Shown here piece after piece: positions 1 to 8,475 of a stretch of 64,000 nucleotides of DNA; position 1 is the first letter of the stretch, and each line of letters begins with the position of its first letter. The stretch is from Nodularia sp034931045. GTDB lineage: Bacteria > Cyanobacteriota > Cyanobacteriia > Cyanobacteriales > Nostocaceae. The stretch spans positions 124,001-188,000 of the forward strand of contig NZ_JAYGHH010000001.1 in NCBI RefSeq assembly GCF_034931045.1, in the 5' to 3' direction. The notes under the pieces are model-generated. The model saw only the letters and a list, made by a program, of their open reading frames with translations. It was not told where the DNA came from and did not search any database. Made by a program: the position numbers and the translations under genes.

Positions 1-2
1 GT

Positions 3-149
3 TTACAGGCCGGACAAAGCCCTGTAGACGTAATGCGTCGCTATCAAGTCGCAATTGTTTCTCATGGTAGCCCAGAGAGAGGAGAAATTGAAGCATTCCG
101 TCAACAATTTGTGCGGGGGCTGGGTTACTGTCCAGAAACATTGGCTTAA
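3..149 (+). CDS. C-terminal end of an unidentified protein (cut by window edge)
   Basis: An open frame runs from the window edge to a TAA at 147-149. It encodes about 48 residues ending in ...GLGYCPETLA. There is an internal ATG at 33, but the frame is open to the edge, so this is most likely the tail of a longer gene that begins outside the window. The segment has a readable mix of charged and hydrophobic residues (IVSHGSPERGEIEAF) with no low-complexity bias. I do not recognise the family and assign no function. It runs toward the convergent yraN-like gene, with about 80 bases between the two stop codons. Confidence 0.5.
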   Translation, partial: LQAGQSPVDVMRRYQVAIVSHGSPERGEIEAFRQQFVRGLGYCPETLA

Positions 150-230
150 TTGCGTTAACTTGGAGCGCTGCTATCAGATAATTGCTAATTTTGTGGCTAA
201 TGCAGCCAAATTGAGATTTCAAAAGACTCA

Positions 231-719
231 TCAGCTATCAATTGCACAGTCAAAAGCTCCTGGTAGATATTCTTGCAGATACAATTGGTATCTATCTGCT
301 GATAAACTAGCTAGAGCTTCTGAAGTCAAGGTCATATCAGTCTGCTGTTTTGAGATTTGCCGACAGTAGACAATAGCAACATCAAAACGACACAAGTAAT
401 CAGCTTTTTCAGGATACTCAGCTAAAAATATTGTCGCTGTTCGCCCAATTTTTGCCTGCTTTTGTCGTGTAATAGCACTTTTACCTCCTGCATCCCAATT
501 TCCTTGACTACGGGTTTTCACTTCCACAAATGCTACTTGGGGTAATTGGTTAGCAAAGGGCTGTTTTTCGTCAAGCTGGGCGATAATATCGATTTCTCCC
601 CAACGGCTAGAAAAGCGCCGATGCAGAATCCTCCAGCCTGTAGAGTGTAACCATTGTGCTACGAGGTCTTCTCCTAATTCACCAATATCGGGATAATGAG
701 AGGGAGGAGGGTTCGCCAT
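231..719 (-). CDS. YraN family protein (UPF0102, nuclease-like fold)
   Basis: A 162-residue protein with the UPF0102/YraN pattern: LGEDLVAQWL near the N-terminus, then GWRILHRRFSSRWGEIDII, then VAFVEVKTRS followed by a basic K/R-rich stretch (ITRQKQAKIGR) and RFDVAIV. The family adopts a restriction-endonuclease/Holliday-resolvase-like fold. The E-I-D and E-V-K residues here match its metal-site pattern (GEIDI and VEVKTR). Its biological substrate is not settled. The start is the ATG at 719, because no other Met lies before the conserved core. That leaves about a dozen bases to the divergent pentapeptide-repeat gene, so the promoters of the two genes must overlap each other's 5' regions. Confidence 0.88.
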   Translation of the reverse strand: MANPPPSHYPDIGELGEDLVAQWLHSTGWRILHRRFSSRWGEIDIIAQLDEKQPFANQLPQVAFVEVKTRSQGNWDAGGKSAITRQKQAKIGRTATIFLAEYPEKADYLCRFDVAIVYCRQISKQQTDMTLTSEALASLSADRYQLYLQEYLPGAFDCAIDS

Positions 720-731
720 TGGTTAAAAAAT

Positions 732-1244
732 ATGATGAATACTAGATTAAATAATCGAATTGGAGCCAGTATACTCAGTGTATTGCTTTGGGTAATAGTT
801 GGCATGATTGCAATTTTTGGGTATACGCCCCCAGCTTTTGCCCTGGAATATAACAAAGAGATTTTGATAGAGGCTGATTTTTCAGGACGTGATTTAACAG
901 ACTCTAGTTTTACCAAAGCTAATCTCCGCTATAGTGACTTTAACCATGCTAATTTGCGTGGTGTCAGTTTTTTTGCGGCAAATTTAGAATCGGCAAATTT
1001 GGAAAGTGCTGATTTGTCATTTGCTACTTTAGATTCAGCACGACTGATTAAAGCTAATTTGACTAACGCGATTTTAGAAGGTGCGTTTGCTTCTAACGCT
1101 AGATTTGATGGTGCGATTATTGATGGCGCAGATTTTACTGATATTTTGCTGCGCCAGGATGAGGAAAAAAAATTGTGCCAACTTGCTAAAGGTACTAATC
1201 CCGTGACTGGAAGAGATACCAGGGATACGTTATTTTGTCCGTAG
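732..1244 (+). CDS. Pentapeptide-repeat protein with signal peptide, probable thylakoid lumen or periplasm
   Basis: From the ATG at 732 (or 735) the protein is about 170 residues. It begins with a hydrophobic signal segment (roughly residues 10-30) ending in an AFA-type cleavage site before LEYNKE. About 15 tandem pentapeptides of the A(D/N)LXX type follow (ADLSF, ANLES, ANLTN, ADFTD), which should form a right-handed quadrilateral beta helix. The C-terminus has a Cys pair (KKLCQL and LFCP) that could form a disulfide, as seen in lumenal relatives such as Arabidopsis TL15/TL17. The open frame continues upstream to 696, but the extra residues (MRGRRVRHWLKN) do not fit a signal peptide and overlap the divergent yraN start. 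Molecular function is unknown for this family. Confidence 0.8.
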   Translation: MMNTRLNNRIGASILSVLLWVIVGMIAIFGYTPPAFALEYNKEILIEADFSGRDLTDSSFTKANLRYSDFNHANLRGVSFFAANLESANLESADLSFATLDSARLIKANLTNAILEGAFASNARFDGAIIDGADFTDILLRQDEEKKLCQLAKGTNPVTGRDTRDTLFCP

Positions 1245-1352
1245 GGAACAGGGTAATTGTCTTTTCAAAAATTAAAACTTGATGGCTCTGTGATATGAGA
1301 TCATTAGAGATTATCAAAGATGTCACAAGACGATTCATGCAATTTTAATAAA

Positions 1353-2315
1353 ATGGCACAAGATCAGAAGTCAACAGTCGTAATCACGGGCGCTTCCTCT
1401 GGGGTGGGTTTGCAAGCCGCGAGAGCGCTTTCCCAAAAGGGGTGGCACGTGGTGATGGCCTGTCGGAATTTATCCAAGGCGGAAAATGCAGCCAAATCTT
1501 TAGGGATGGAGCCGGACAGCTACACAGTCATGCACATTGACTTAGGCTCTTTAGAGAGTGTTCGGCATTTTGTGAAGGATTTTAGAGCCAGTGGTAATTC
1601 CTTGGATGCTTTGGTGTGCAATGCGGCTATTTATATGCCTTTAATCAAGGAGCCATTGCGAAGCCCGGAAGGATTTGAGTTAAGTGTGGCGACAAATCAC
1701 CTTGGTCATTTCCTGCTGTGTAACCTGCTTTTGGAAGATTTGAAAAATTCACCTGCTTCTGAGCCAAGGCTGGTGATTTTGGGAACTGTTACCCACAATC
1801 CCAAGGAGTTGGGAGGGAAGATTCCACCCCGTCCAGATTTGGGCGATTTGAAGGGTTTTGCCGAAGGTTTTAAAGAACCGATTGCGATGATTGACGGTAA
1901 GAAGTTTGAACCTGTCAAGGCTTACAAGGATAGTAAGGTGTGTAATGTGTTGACGATGAGGGAGCTACATCGGCGCTATCATGAGTCACACGGTATCACT
2001 TTTAGCTCTCTTTATCCTGGTTGTGTGGCGACAACTGCTTTATTTAGAAATCATTATCCGTTGTTTCAGAAGATTTTCCCACTTTTCCAAAGATATATTA
2101 CCGGGGGCTTTGTGACTGAGGAAGAATCAGGCGATCGCGTGGCGGAAGTTGTCAGCGATCCTCAGTATAATCAATCTGGTGCTTATTGGAGTTGGGGAAA
2201 TAGACAAAAGAAAAATGGCAAGTCTTTTCTGCAAGAGGTTTCCAATGAAGCCAGCGATGATGATAAAGCTGAACGGATGTGGGAGTTAAGCGCTAAGTTG
2301 GTGGGATTGTCTTAA
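1353..2315 (+). CDS. por: Light-dependent protochlorophyllide oxidoreductase
   Basis: This short-chain dehydrogenase reduces ring D of protochlorophyllide to chlorophyllide, using NADPH and light. Seen in the sequence: the Rossmann motif GASSGVG at about residues 13-19, the catalytic YKDSK (Tyr191, Lys195), and the family-specific runs NAAIYMPLIKEP, NHLGHF, PGCVATTALFRNH and GAYWSWGNRQK. From MAQDQKS the protein is 320 residues, the normal length. An in-frame ATG at 1320 would add 11 residues that are not part of the family, and neither start has a strong ribosome binding site. The gene stands alone, with no chlorophyll gene next to it. Cyanobacteria normally also carry the dark-operative enzyme (chlLNB), which is not in this window. 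Confidence 0.95.
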   Translation: MAQDQKSTVVITGASSGVGLQAARALSQKGWHVVMACRNLSKAENAAKSLGMEPDSYTVMHIDLGSLESVRHFVKDFRASGNSLDALVCNAAIYMPLIKEPLRSPEGFELSVATNHLGHFLLCNLLLEDLKNSPASEPRLVILGTVTHNPKELGGKIPPRPDLGDLKGFAEGFKEPIAMIDGKKFEPVKAYKDSKVCNVLTMRELHRRYHESHGITFSSLYPGCVATTALFRNHYPLFQKIFPLFQRYITGGFVTEEESGDRVAEVVSDPQYNQSGAYWSWGNRQKKNGKSFLQEVSNEASDDDKAERMWELSAKLVGLS

Positions 2316-2394
2316 GATTAAACCACAACTGAATATGCGTTTTCCAGAAACTTTGTAGGGATAATTGATCAATTGTCCCTACATTCTTTATTAA

Positions 2395-2435
2395 AGGTTT
2401 GTAGTGAGGACTTTAGTCCTCTTGACCTCGGCTGC
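2395..2435. repeat. Single arm of a dispersed palindromic element
   Basis: The run around GTAGTGAGGACTTTAG is nearly identical to the left arm of the complete small inverted-repeat element at 13327-13404. A copy of the right arm type occurs near 25390. Only one arm is present here. It lies in the short intergenic region downstream of por, where nothing else is recognisable. Confidence 0.55.
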
Positions 2436-2527
2436 ACTCAGTATCAATAATTTAAGGTGCGATAGCTACGGCATAACATACTCTACGTTTAAATTATATT
2501 TCTTCATATACATGGAATTTTTATCAT

Positions 2528-3106
2528 TTACTTTTTAGGAAATACCTGAGATAAATCTAAAACTAAATCAGGGAAAACGGACAGATTCACTGTCTCATTA
2601 GGCAAGAAAATTAACTTGCGGCGATAGCCAAATTTATCTTGTAAATCTTGATAAGGTTCACTATAGCACTCTAGATAATTATCTACTAAATTAAATATCC
2701 AATAATTAGTAATACCTGCCTTTGCATAAAGCGGTAACTTTATCTCTTGGTCATATTTTAAAGAGGAATCAGCAACCTCAATTACCAGCAATATATCAGA
2801 TGGCTGAGGATGAGCCGAAAGATAATTATCATCAACATTACGTACAATGGCTATATCTGGTTCAGGTTCACTTTGTTCGGAGATGATAATTGGTTGTTGA
2901 CCTCGGACTAAAGCGCTGTCTGCTACAAGCTTGATTAACTCCCTAAATAAAAGTGTTTCACAAACAGAGTGTGGTGTACCTTTAGCAACTATCTGGACTA
3001 TTTCTCCTTCAATTAGTTCAACTCGGTCATTCTCTGAGAAGAAGCCGAGTTCTGCCAGACGGTGATATTCATCTATAGTGAAGTGTTTAGCAGTAGTTAG
3101 GCTCAT
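2528..3106 (-). CDS. Uma2 family endonuclease-like protein (DUF820)
   Basis: A 192-residue protein of the DUF820/Uma2 family, which is strongly expanded in cyanobacteria and has a PD-(D/E)XK-type fold. Visible signatures are FTIDEYHRLAELGFFSENDRVELIEGEIV at the N-terminus, SEPEPDIAIVR in the middle, LLVIEVADSSLKYD (the E-V-x-D-S-S-L catalytic block), and KLPLYAKAGITNYWIFN. Family members are often called restriction-endonuclease-like, but a cellular role is not established. It is a single gene with no methylase beside it. A second nuclease-fold gene lies upstream on the same strand, separated by about 140 bases of AT-rich DNA. Confidence 0.88.
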   Translation of the reverse strand: MSLTTAKHFTIDEYHRLAELGFFSENDRVELIEGEIVQIVAKGTPHSVCETLLFRELIKLVADSALVRGQQPIIISEQSEPEPDIAIVRNVDDNYLSAHPQPSDILLVIEVADSSLKYDQEIKLPLYAKAGITNYWIFNLVDNYLECYSEPYQDLQDKFGYRRKLIFLPNETVNLSVFPDLVLDLSQVFPKK

Positions 3107-3243
3107 AACAGCTAAGGCATACAGGGTTATTTTTATTTTAATATATTGGCAAGGGATGATTGCTTATTTGAGATAAATAGGTCAACATAATTAAACATAA
3201 AATTTTGACTAGGTATTACGTTTTTTAAGTTTGAGCTACTTAT

Positions 3244-4356
3244 CTATTCTTCCTCTTTAGAAGCTTCATCCGTACTTACAACCTTCCAATGAAAATCAAA
3301 ATAATGTTGAATATTTTGCAGTTCATGAATAGATTCTATAAAAAACGATTTAATAACAGATAGTTGGTCTTCTTGAGATAAAAATTCTTGTAGGCTTTTG
3401 CGATAAGAAATGCTAGACCATCCTGGAGCAATAGTTAGATTATAAGAAGTCCATTTATTAGGATATTTATTAACTACTTCCTGCATTACTTCAACAAATT
3501 TTAGACGTTCTTTAAAACCAGGAGAAACTTCTAAGCATATACCTAAATATGGATATTCAGTCAAATTTTCTGGGTTTAAATTAAAATATCCCAGACCACA
3601 CCAACAATTCCAACTATCAAAACGGTTATAGATAATATATCTCTTAACCGATGTCCATTGAGTCATACTTGCTGCGCCTTTAGTGACATTGCCAAAAGCC
3701 ATATTAAATTCTTTTTCTACTTCTTCGCTGAGAGTAGATTTCATAAAATTCAGAGTTTTGTTGAAATTGACCATTGTCAATAAATCAACAGATGAAAGCT
3801 GATTAGTATGAGACATTCTGTGAATCTCCATAAAGGTTAATATTTCTTTAGCCAAAGTATCCGTTTCGTACTTCTTCAAGAAGCTATAAAACTGATACCA
3901 CCTCAATTGAAAAAATTTTACGTTTGGGGTTAATTGTGGGAGTAATTTTTCAATTTCTTCCTTTGGTTCGTAATCACGAGTGATGTAAATTAGAGTTCGC
4001 TGTTGAGGATATGATAAACTACTCAAAATCTCAGCATACCTTTTTAATTGTTCCCATCCTTCAGTAGAACCAATTTTCGATTCAATAAATATGATATCTG
4101 TCTGATTATCATGTTCTAATTTAATGACAATATCAGGTTTACTACCGCTATGATGATGTTTAAGTGGCTGATAGGATTCTTGAGTTAAAAGGTTAATATT
4201 TATTTCATTTTCATTATTAATAATTGATTCATGTTTGAGCCAAGCGATTAAAATATCGTGATTGATATCTAGAAAATAAGCAATAATTTCTGTGAAAAAA
4301 TCTTCAAGTGGTTTATTTGCTGAATGCAAATTTAGTAAGTTGGTAAATAATGACAT
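3244..4356 (-). CDS. PD-(D/E)XK nuclease superfamily protein
   Basis: A 370-residue protein. The N-terminal half has a PD-(D/E)XK core: HSGSKPDIVIKL (the P-D strand) and IIFIESKIGSTEGWEQLKRYAEIL (E-x-K followed by an amphipathic helix), then a beta-rich segment QQRTLIYITRDYE. The C-terminal half (about 200-370) is aromatic-rich and not recognised. The layout fits the PD-(D/E)XK nuclease families that occur as solitary accessory genes in bacteria. The coding sequence is clearly AT-richer than flanking housekeeping genes, which hints at horizontal acquisition. No methylase, helicase or other restriction partner is adjacent, so the role (defence, mobile-element remnant or repair) is open. Confidence 0.7.
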   Translation of the reverse strand: MSLFTNLLNLHSANKPLEDFFTEIIAYFLDINHDILIAWLKHESIINNENEININLLTQESYQPLKHHHSGSKPDIVIKLEHDNQTDIIFIESKIGSTEGWEQLKRYAEILSSLSYPQQRTLIYITRDYEPKEEIEKLLPQLTPNVKFFQLRWYQFYSFLKKYETDTLAKEILTFMEIHRMSHTNQLSSVDLLTMVNFNKTLNFMKSTLSEEVEKEFNMAFGNVTKGAASMTQWTSVKRYIIYNRFDSWNCWCGLGYFNLNPENLTEYPYLGICLEVSPGFKERLKFVEVMQEVVNKYPNKWTSYNLTIAPGWSSISYRKSLQEFLSQEDQLSVIKSFFIESIHELQNIQHYFDFHWKVVSTDEASKEEE

Positions 4357-4499
4357 TTTTTAGAAAAATAATATTATCATGCAAAAGCTACACATAATCA
4401 CTCAAGGGATTCTGTATATTTTTTAGTTATATTTATTTTAAAGTTGTGTAAGTTTTAACTTATAATTTAAAATTTGGCAAGAGTGCTAATACTATCAAG

Positions 4500-4640
4500 T
4501 CTGGTTGAATACTTACGAAACACGAAAACCTGCCAAACTTTTGCTTTATCTCCCCTCCTCGCACCCCCCTCAATCCCCCCGCAACGGGGGGAGGAAAAGG
4601 ATAAACCTTTGATATGGGAGGGGTTGGGGGTGGGGTGACA
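4500..4640. repeat. G/C-run hairpin repeat in the dnaG 3' region
   Basis: This AT-rich gap of about 340 bases between the PD-(D/E)XK gene and the end of dnaG holds one notable structure. C-rich runs (CCCCCCG) are followed by CAA and then matching G-rich runs (CGGGGGG), with further C-runs outside answered by GGGAGGGG and GGGGTGGGG. The result is a long imperfect hairpin. This is a common type of dispersed intergenic repeat in Nostocales. It could also act as a transcription stop for dnaG, but there is no clean T-tract. Confidence 0.5.
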
Positions 4641-4698
4641 TGATTATGGTAATCATGACTAATTAAATGGACATGATATACCTAGTTAAATGATTAAA

Positions 4699-6702
4699 TT
4701 AAAGCAAATCTGTAATGGAAAATTGGCGTTGGCGATCTAATTCTTGTAGTCGCATTTTTTCGTTGTAAAAAGACTGATAATATGATTGCCATTTTTCTGG
4801 TTCGGCTTCGGGATCGGTTTGTTCCCAAAGTTCTAAGAAGTACCGATAGCGCTTTTCTATTAATACTCTCTCCATACAAGCAACAGTAGCTTGAACTACT
4901 TGGGGTGTCCGCAATATTTCTTTCTGACTTTTCTCGTTCAAATGAAATAAATGGGAAATTGATTCGATTTCTGCTGATAATTCTAAATATCTATCTTGTA
5001 AACTAGATATAATTTCTACCTCTTCTCCTGTGGATTCTAAAATTTTCTGCCACAATAATCGATGGTGAGAAAAGCTAAATTCTAAATCTCTTTCTTCTAA
5101 GGTGTTGAAAATAGTTTGACGCTGTTCGGGACAGTGCAGATAAATTCGTAATAGTAAACCTTCGGCTAATTCTAAAAGACTTTTATCCCCTGGGATTGGT
5201 GACTGAAGAGATTTGCGACTATCCCATTTTTTCTTCCCAGATAGAGGTTTATTTCTTATCGCCGTAGTTGGTGCAATTTGAGTTAAGAGATTTTCTGCTC
5301 GTAGTGGTATCTGGCTGGCATCTCTTAAACTTAATATTTCAGCACAGTGGAAAACATAATAATCACGTGTATCTTTATTCTCAATTTTTTTAAGTATTTT
5401 TACAAATTCTTGAGAAACTGCTTGAAAATCTGTAGCCTGTCTCAAGTCGCGGTTCTTCATGATTTGCTGGATTTGCCAATCTATCCAAAGTGGAGCGCTA
5501 TCAAGGAGTTCTTTACGCTCAGTCGCAGACAGCTCATCTATATTCCTATATCTATATTTACGTAGTGCTGATATCCGAGCTATTGTAGTTGCTAGAACCT
5601 TATAGTCGGATGAGCCATGAGTTTTCAGAAACTCATCAGCATCTTTGCCATCAGGTACATTCAGAATCTTCAGTTGCACTTCGCCTTTGTATGCTAGTTC
5701 GGCAATTTCCCCAATGGCGCGTTCTGCTGCATTTATCCCGGCTTTGTCAGCATCAAAGTTGAGTATCAATTCTTTCGATTCGGTGTAGCGTAGAATTAAC
5801 CGGACTTGTTCAATGCTTAAAGCTGTACCTAGAGAAGCCACAGCGTTATTAATACCCGCAGCATGGAGGGCGATCGCATCAAAATATCCTTCTACTACTA
5901 CAGCTTGATCTAGTTGAGAAATACCGTCTTTGGCGTGATCCAGGGCGAATAAAGTTTTTCCCTTACTAAAAAGCTCGGTTTCTGGTGAATTTAAATACTT
6001 TGGTTGTTCTTCAGATAAAGTTCTCCCACCAAAAGCAATTACCCGCCCTTGGATATCGCGAATGGGAATCATTAGGCGATCGCGGAAAACATCATAATAC
6101 CCACTTCCCTCCTTCCTGGGCTTAATTAACCCGGCTTTTTCCACCAATTGCACTGGGTAATGCTTATCTTCTACCAGATAGCGATGTAGAGTTTCCCAAC
6201 CTGCGGGTGCATAACCTAAGCCAAACTGCTGAATAGTTTCTTCCTTTAATTGGCGTTCCGATTGCAAATACTGATATGCTTTTTGTCCTTGGCTTTGTCT
6301 GAGGGCGTGTTGATAAAATTGTCCAGTAGAAGCCAAAACCTCATATAACTGTTCGCGCAGAGAAATTTGACGCTGTAACTCTTGACGTTGTTCTGGTGCG
6401 AGGGTTTGCACAGGTACTTGATAACGTCGAGCTAAATCTAACACCACCTCTGCAAAAGATTGTTTTCCCACATCCATTAAAAACTTAATGGCATTTCCCC
6501 CGGCTTGACAGCCAAAGCAAAAGTACATTTGCTTAGATTGACTGACTGTAAAACTGGGGGTTTTTTCATCATGGAAAGGACACAAACCCACAAAATCCTT
6601 ACCACGCTTGCGTAAAACTACGTGGTCTGAAACGACATCAACAATATCAGCACGTTGTTTAATTTCCTCAATTGTGTCTGGGTGCAAGCGGGGAATTTGC
6701 AT
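4699..6702 (-). CDS. dnaG: DNA primase
   Basis: A 667-residue primase that makes RNA primers for replication. The N-terminal CHC2 zinc domain is complete (Cys41, His44, Cys62, Cys65, within GLCPFHDEK...YFCFGCQAGG). The RNA-polymerase/TOPRIM core follows, with VVVEGYFDAIALH at about residues 266-280, a conserved SLGTAL, and the acidic FDADKAG at about 318. The C-terminal 200 residues are helical and variable, as expected for the DnaB-helicase-interaction region. Length and layout match cyanobacterial DnaG. It is divergent from the amidase gene at 6830, with about 127 bases shared between the two starts. The ATG at 6702 fits the usual MxIPRLHPDTIEE start. Confidence 0.95.
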   Translation of the reverse strand: MQIPRLHPDTIEEIKQRADIVDVVSDHVVLRKRGKDFVGLCPFHDEKTPSFTVSQSKQMYFCFGCQAGGNAIKFLMDVGKQSFAEVVLDLARRYQVPVQTLAPEQRQELQRQISLREQLYEVLASTGQFYQHALRQSQGQKAYQYLQSERQLKEETIQQFGLGYAPAGWETLHRYLVEDKHYPVQLVEKAGLIKPRKEGSGYYDVFRDRLMIPIRDIQGRVIAFGGRTLSEEQPKYLNSPETELFSKGKTLFALDHAKDGISQLDQAVVVEGYFDAIALHAAGINNAVASLGTALSIEQVRLILRYTESKELILNFDADKAGINAAERAIGEIAELAYKGEVQLKILNVPDGKDADEFLKTHGSSDYKVLATTIARISALRKYRYRNIDELSATERKELLDSAPLWIDWQIQQIMKNRDLRQATDFQAVSQEFVKILKKIENKDTRDYYVFHCAEILSLRDASQIPLRAENLLTQIAPTTAIRNKPLSGKKKWDSRKSLQSPIPGDKSLLELAEGLLLRIYLHCPEQRQTIFNTLEERDLEFSFSHHRLLWQKILESTGEEVEIISSLQDRYLELSAEIESISHLFHLNEKSQKEILRTPQVVQATVACMERVLIEKRYRYFLELWEQTDPEAEPEKWQSYYQSFYNEKMRLQELDRQRQFSITDLL

Positions 6703-6829
6703 TTTAGTCCATTGCTTGGTAGTGATAACTGCTGTGAGTTAACCAACTGATAGATATTATATTGTTGTTGCTAAGTCAACAATCCTGTATAAAATTGCTT
6801 CAGCTTAATTTTTCGAGGAAACACCGAGG

Positions 6830-8188
6830 ATGGGACGTATTTTTATTTCGGCAGCTCACGGAGGCAGAGAAGCAAGAGGCATCGATCCAGGCTCCATAGC
6901 AGGTGGCACAAGCGAAGCCAGAGAAATGATTTTGCTGCGGGATTTGATTGTAACAGAATTGCGGGCGAGAAGTTTTGATGTTTTAGCAGTTCCTGATGAC
7001 CTCAGCGCCGCCCAAACTATTGCTTGGATTAATTCTCGTGGTCGTCGGGTAGATGTCGCCATAGAAATTCATGCAGATACTGCTAGCAGTCCCTCTGTGC
7101 GCGGTGCGGGTGTCTACTACATCGCCAATAACCAGGAACGTAAAACTAATGGCGAATTGGTCTTAATGGGGCTTTTGCGCCGTGTGACTCAGTTACCAAA
7201 TCGGGGAGTTAGGCCAGATACAGATAGCGGGTTGGGGAGTTTGGCATTTTGTCGCCAAATCACTATTCCTTCTTTGTTAATGCAAGTAGGCTTTCTGAGT
7301 AGTCCCGAAGATCGGGCTTTGTTGCAAAATCGTCGCCGTGACTTTGCTTTGGGAATTGCCGATGGTCTAGCATCCTGGAGTCGGGTAATTGACCCTAGTA
7401 CAGCACCTGTAACTCCTGTTGAACCAAATTATCCACCAATTAATATTGATATTAATGGGCAAAAATACGCCGAGCAAGGAATATTAGTTAATGGTAATTC
7501 CTACATTCCTATTGATTTAGTAGATCAGCTACGAATTGATTTATCTAGATCCCCTACTGTTAACCGGATTAGTTATCGGAGAATTGTTTATATTAAAGCA
7601 GTCGATTTGAGAGATTTTAATGTAGCTATTGGTTGGGATGCTGCAACTCGTACAGTTAGTTTACGCTCAAATTTATTAGTGTGCGCTGATCAACTTGACC
7701 GGGTTATGTCACGGGGAAATACTTCAGAAATAGAATTACAATTATTCCTGAGAAATAATAATGAAAATGGTTTGCTGACTTTCCCTGACATCCCTAAATT
7801 GTATCGAGAAGAAGGTAATGCCGAGGGTGTTAACTATGATATTGCTTTCTGTCAAATGTGTTTAGAAACAGGATTTTTACGTTTTGGCAGCGATGTTAGA
7901 CCTGAGCAAAATAATTTTGCTGGTTTAGGTTCTATTGGTGGTGGTGCGGAAGTTGCGTCTTTTTCTAGTGCCAGAATTGGTGTGAGAGCGCATATTCAAC
8001 ATTTAAAAGCTTACGCTAGTTTAGAACCTTTGGTCAATGCAGTTGTAGATCCAAGATTTCGCTTTATTACCCGTGGAATTGCGCCATCAATTTATCAGCT
8101 TTCTGGGCGCTGGTCAGTAGATTTGGACTATGGTATAAAAATATTAGCAATGATGAAACGATTGTATGAATCGGCAAGACTTTTGTAA
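6830..8188 (+). CDS. Two-domain cell-wall hydrolase: amidase_3 plus glucosaminidase-like; possible TftA homologue
   Basis: A 452-residue protein. Residues 1-190 resemble N-acetylmuramoyl-L-alanine amidases of the Amidase_3 type: FISAAHGG (Zn-ligand His), the EAREM acidic position, IEIHAD (second His/Asp pair), and LLMQVGFLSSPEDRALL with the catalytic-glutamate position replaced by Gln (MQVGF where active enzymes have vExgF). A central segment (about 200-290) looks like a copper-amine-oxidase-N/beta domain. Residues 300-452 resemble the endo-beta-N-acetylglucosaminidase domain (YDIAFCQMCLETGFLRFGSD, NFAGLGSIGGG). A protein of this kind has been linked to tapered filament ends in hormogonia (TftA); that assignment is from memory and tentative. 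No signal peptide is evident. Confidence 0.72.
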   Translation: MGRIFISAAHGGREARGIDPGSIAGGTSEAREMILLRDLIVTELRARSFDVLAVPDDLSAAQTIAWINSRGRRVDVAIEIHADTASSPSVRGAGVYYIANNQERKTNGELVLMGLLRRVTQLPNRGVRPDTDSGLGSLAFCRQITIPSLLMQVGFLSSPEDRALLQNRRRDFALGIADGLASWSRVIDPSTAPVTPVEPNYPPINIDINGQKYAEQGILVNGNSYIPIDLVDQLRIDLSRSPTVNRISYRRIVYIKAVDLRDFNVAIGWDAATRTVSLRSNLLVCADQLDRVMSRGNTSEIELQLFLRNNNENGLLTFPDIPKLYREEGNAEGVNYDIAFCQMCLETGFLRFGSDVRPEQNNFAGLGSIGGGAEVASFSSARIGVRAHIQHLKAYASLEPLVNAVVDPRFRFITRGIAPSIYQLSGRWSVDLDYGIKILAMMKRLYESARLL

Positions 8189-8472
8189 TTCGTAGTTCGT
8201 AGTTCGTAGTTCGTAGTTCGGAGGAGCTTCGGCAACGTAGTTTTTAATGGGCTAAATTAAGGTGACGGAGGATCTGTTTAAATGTTGAATAATCCAATCT
8301 CGGACTACGTGGTAAACTTCGTTGGCTACTTCGTCTAGTCCAGGATTGGCATGAGGATAATTTTGACTTTTGACTTTTGACTTCCGCCCTGCGGCTTGCG
8401 TTTGAGATAATCTACCGAGTCCTAAGAATTTTCCTAGTTATTTTTGAATTTTGAATTTTGAATTTTGAATGC
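8189..8472. repeat. Three short heptamer tandem blocks in a 287-base intergenic region
   Basis: Between two convergent genes lie three separate tandem heptamer runs. The first is TTCGTAG repeated about four times at 8190-8220, the second is TTTTGAC repeated three times at 8361-8382, and the third is TTTTGAA repeated about four times at 8442-8469. The blocks have different units, as in the short tandemly repeated repetitive sequences known from heterocystous cyanobacteria. No gene or clear terminator is visible between them. Confidence 0.75.
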
Positions 8473-8475
8473 GGA

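Noticed and set aside
55..369. 104-codon plus-strand frame near the window start
   Set aside because: It starts inside the cut gene in another frame and runs opposite the YraN gene; its sequence has no recognisable family.
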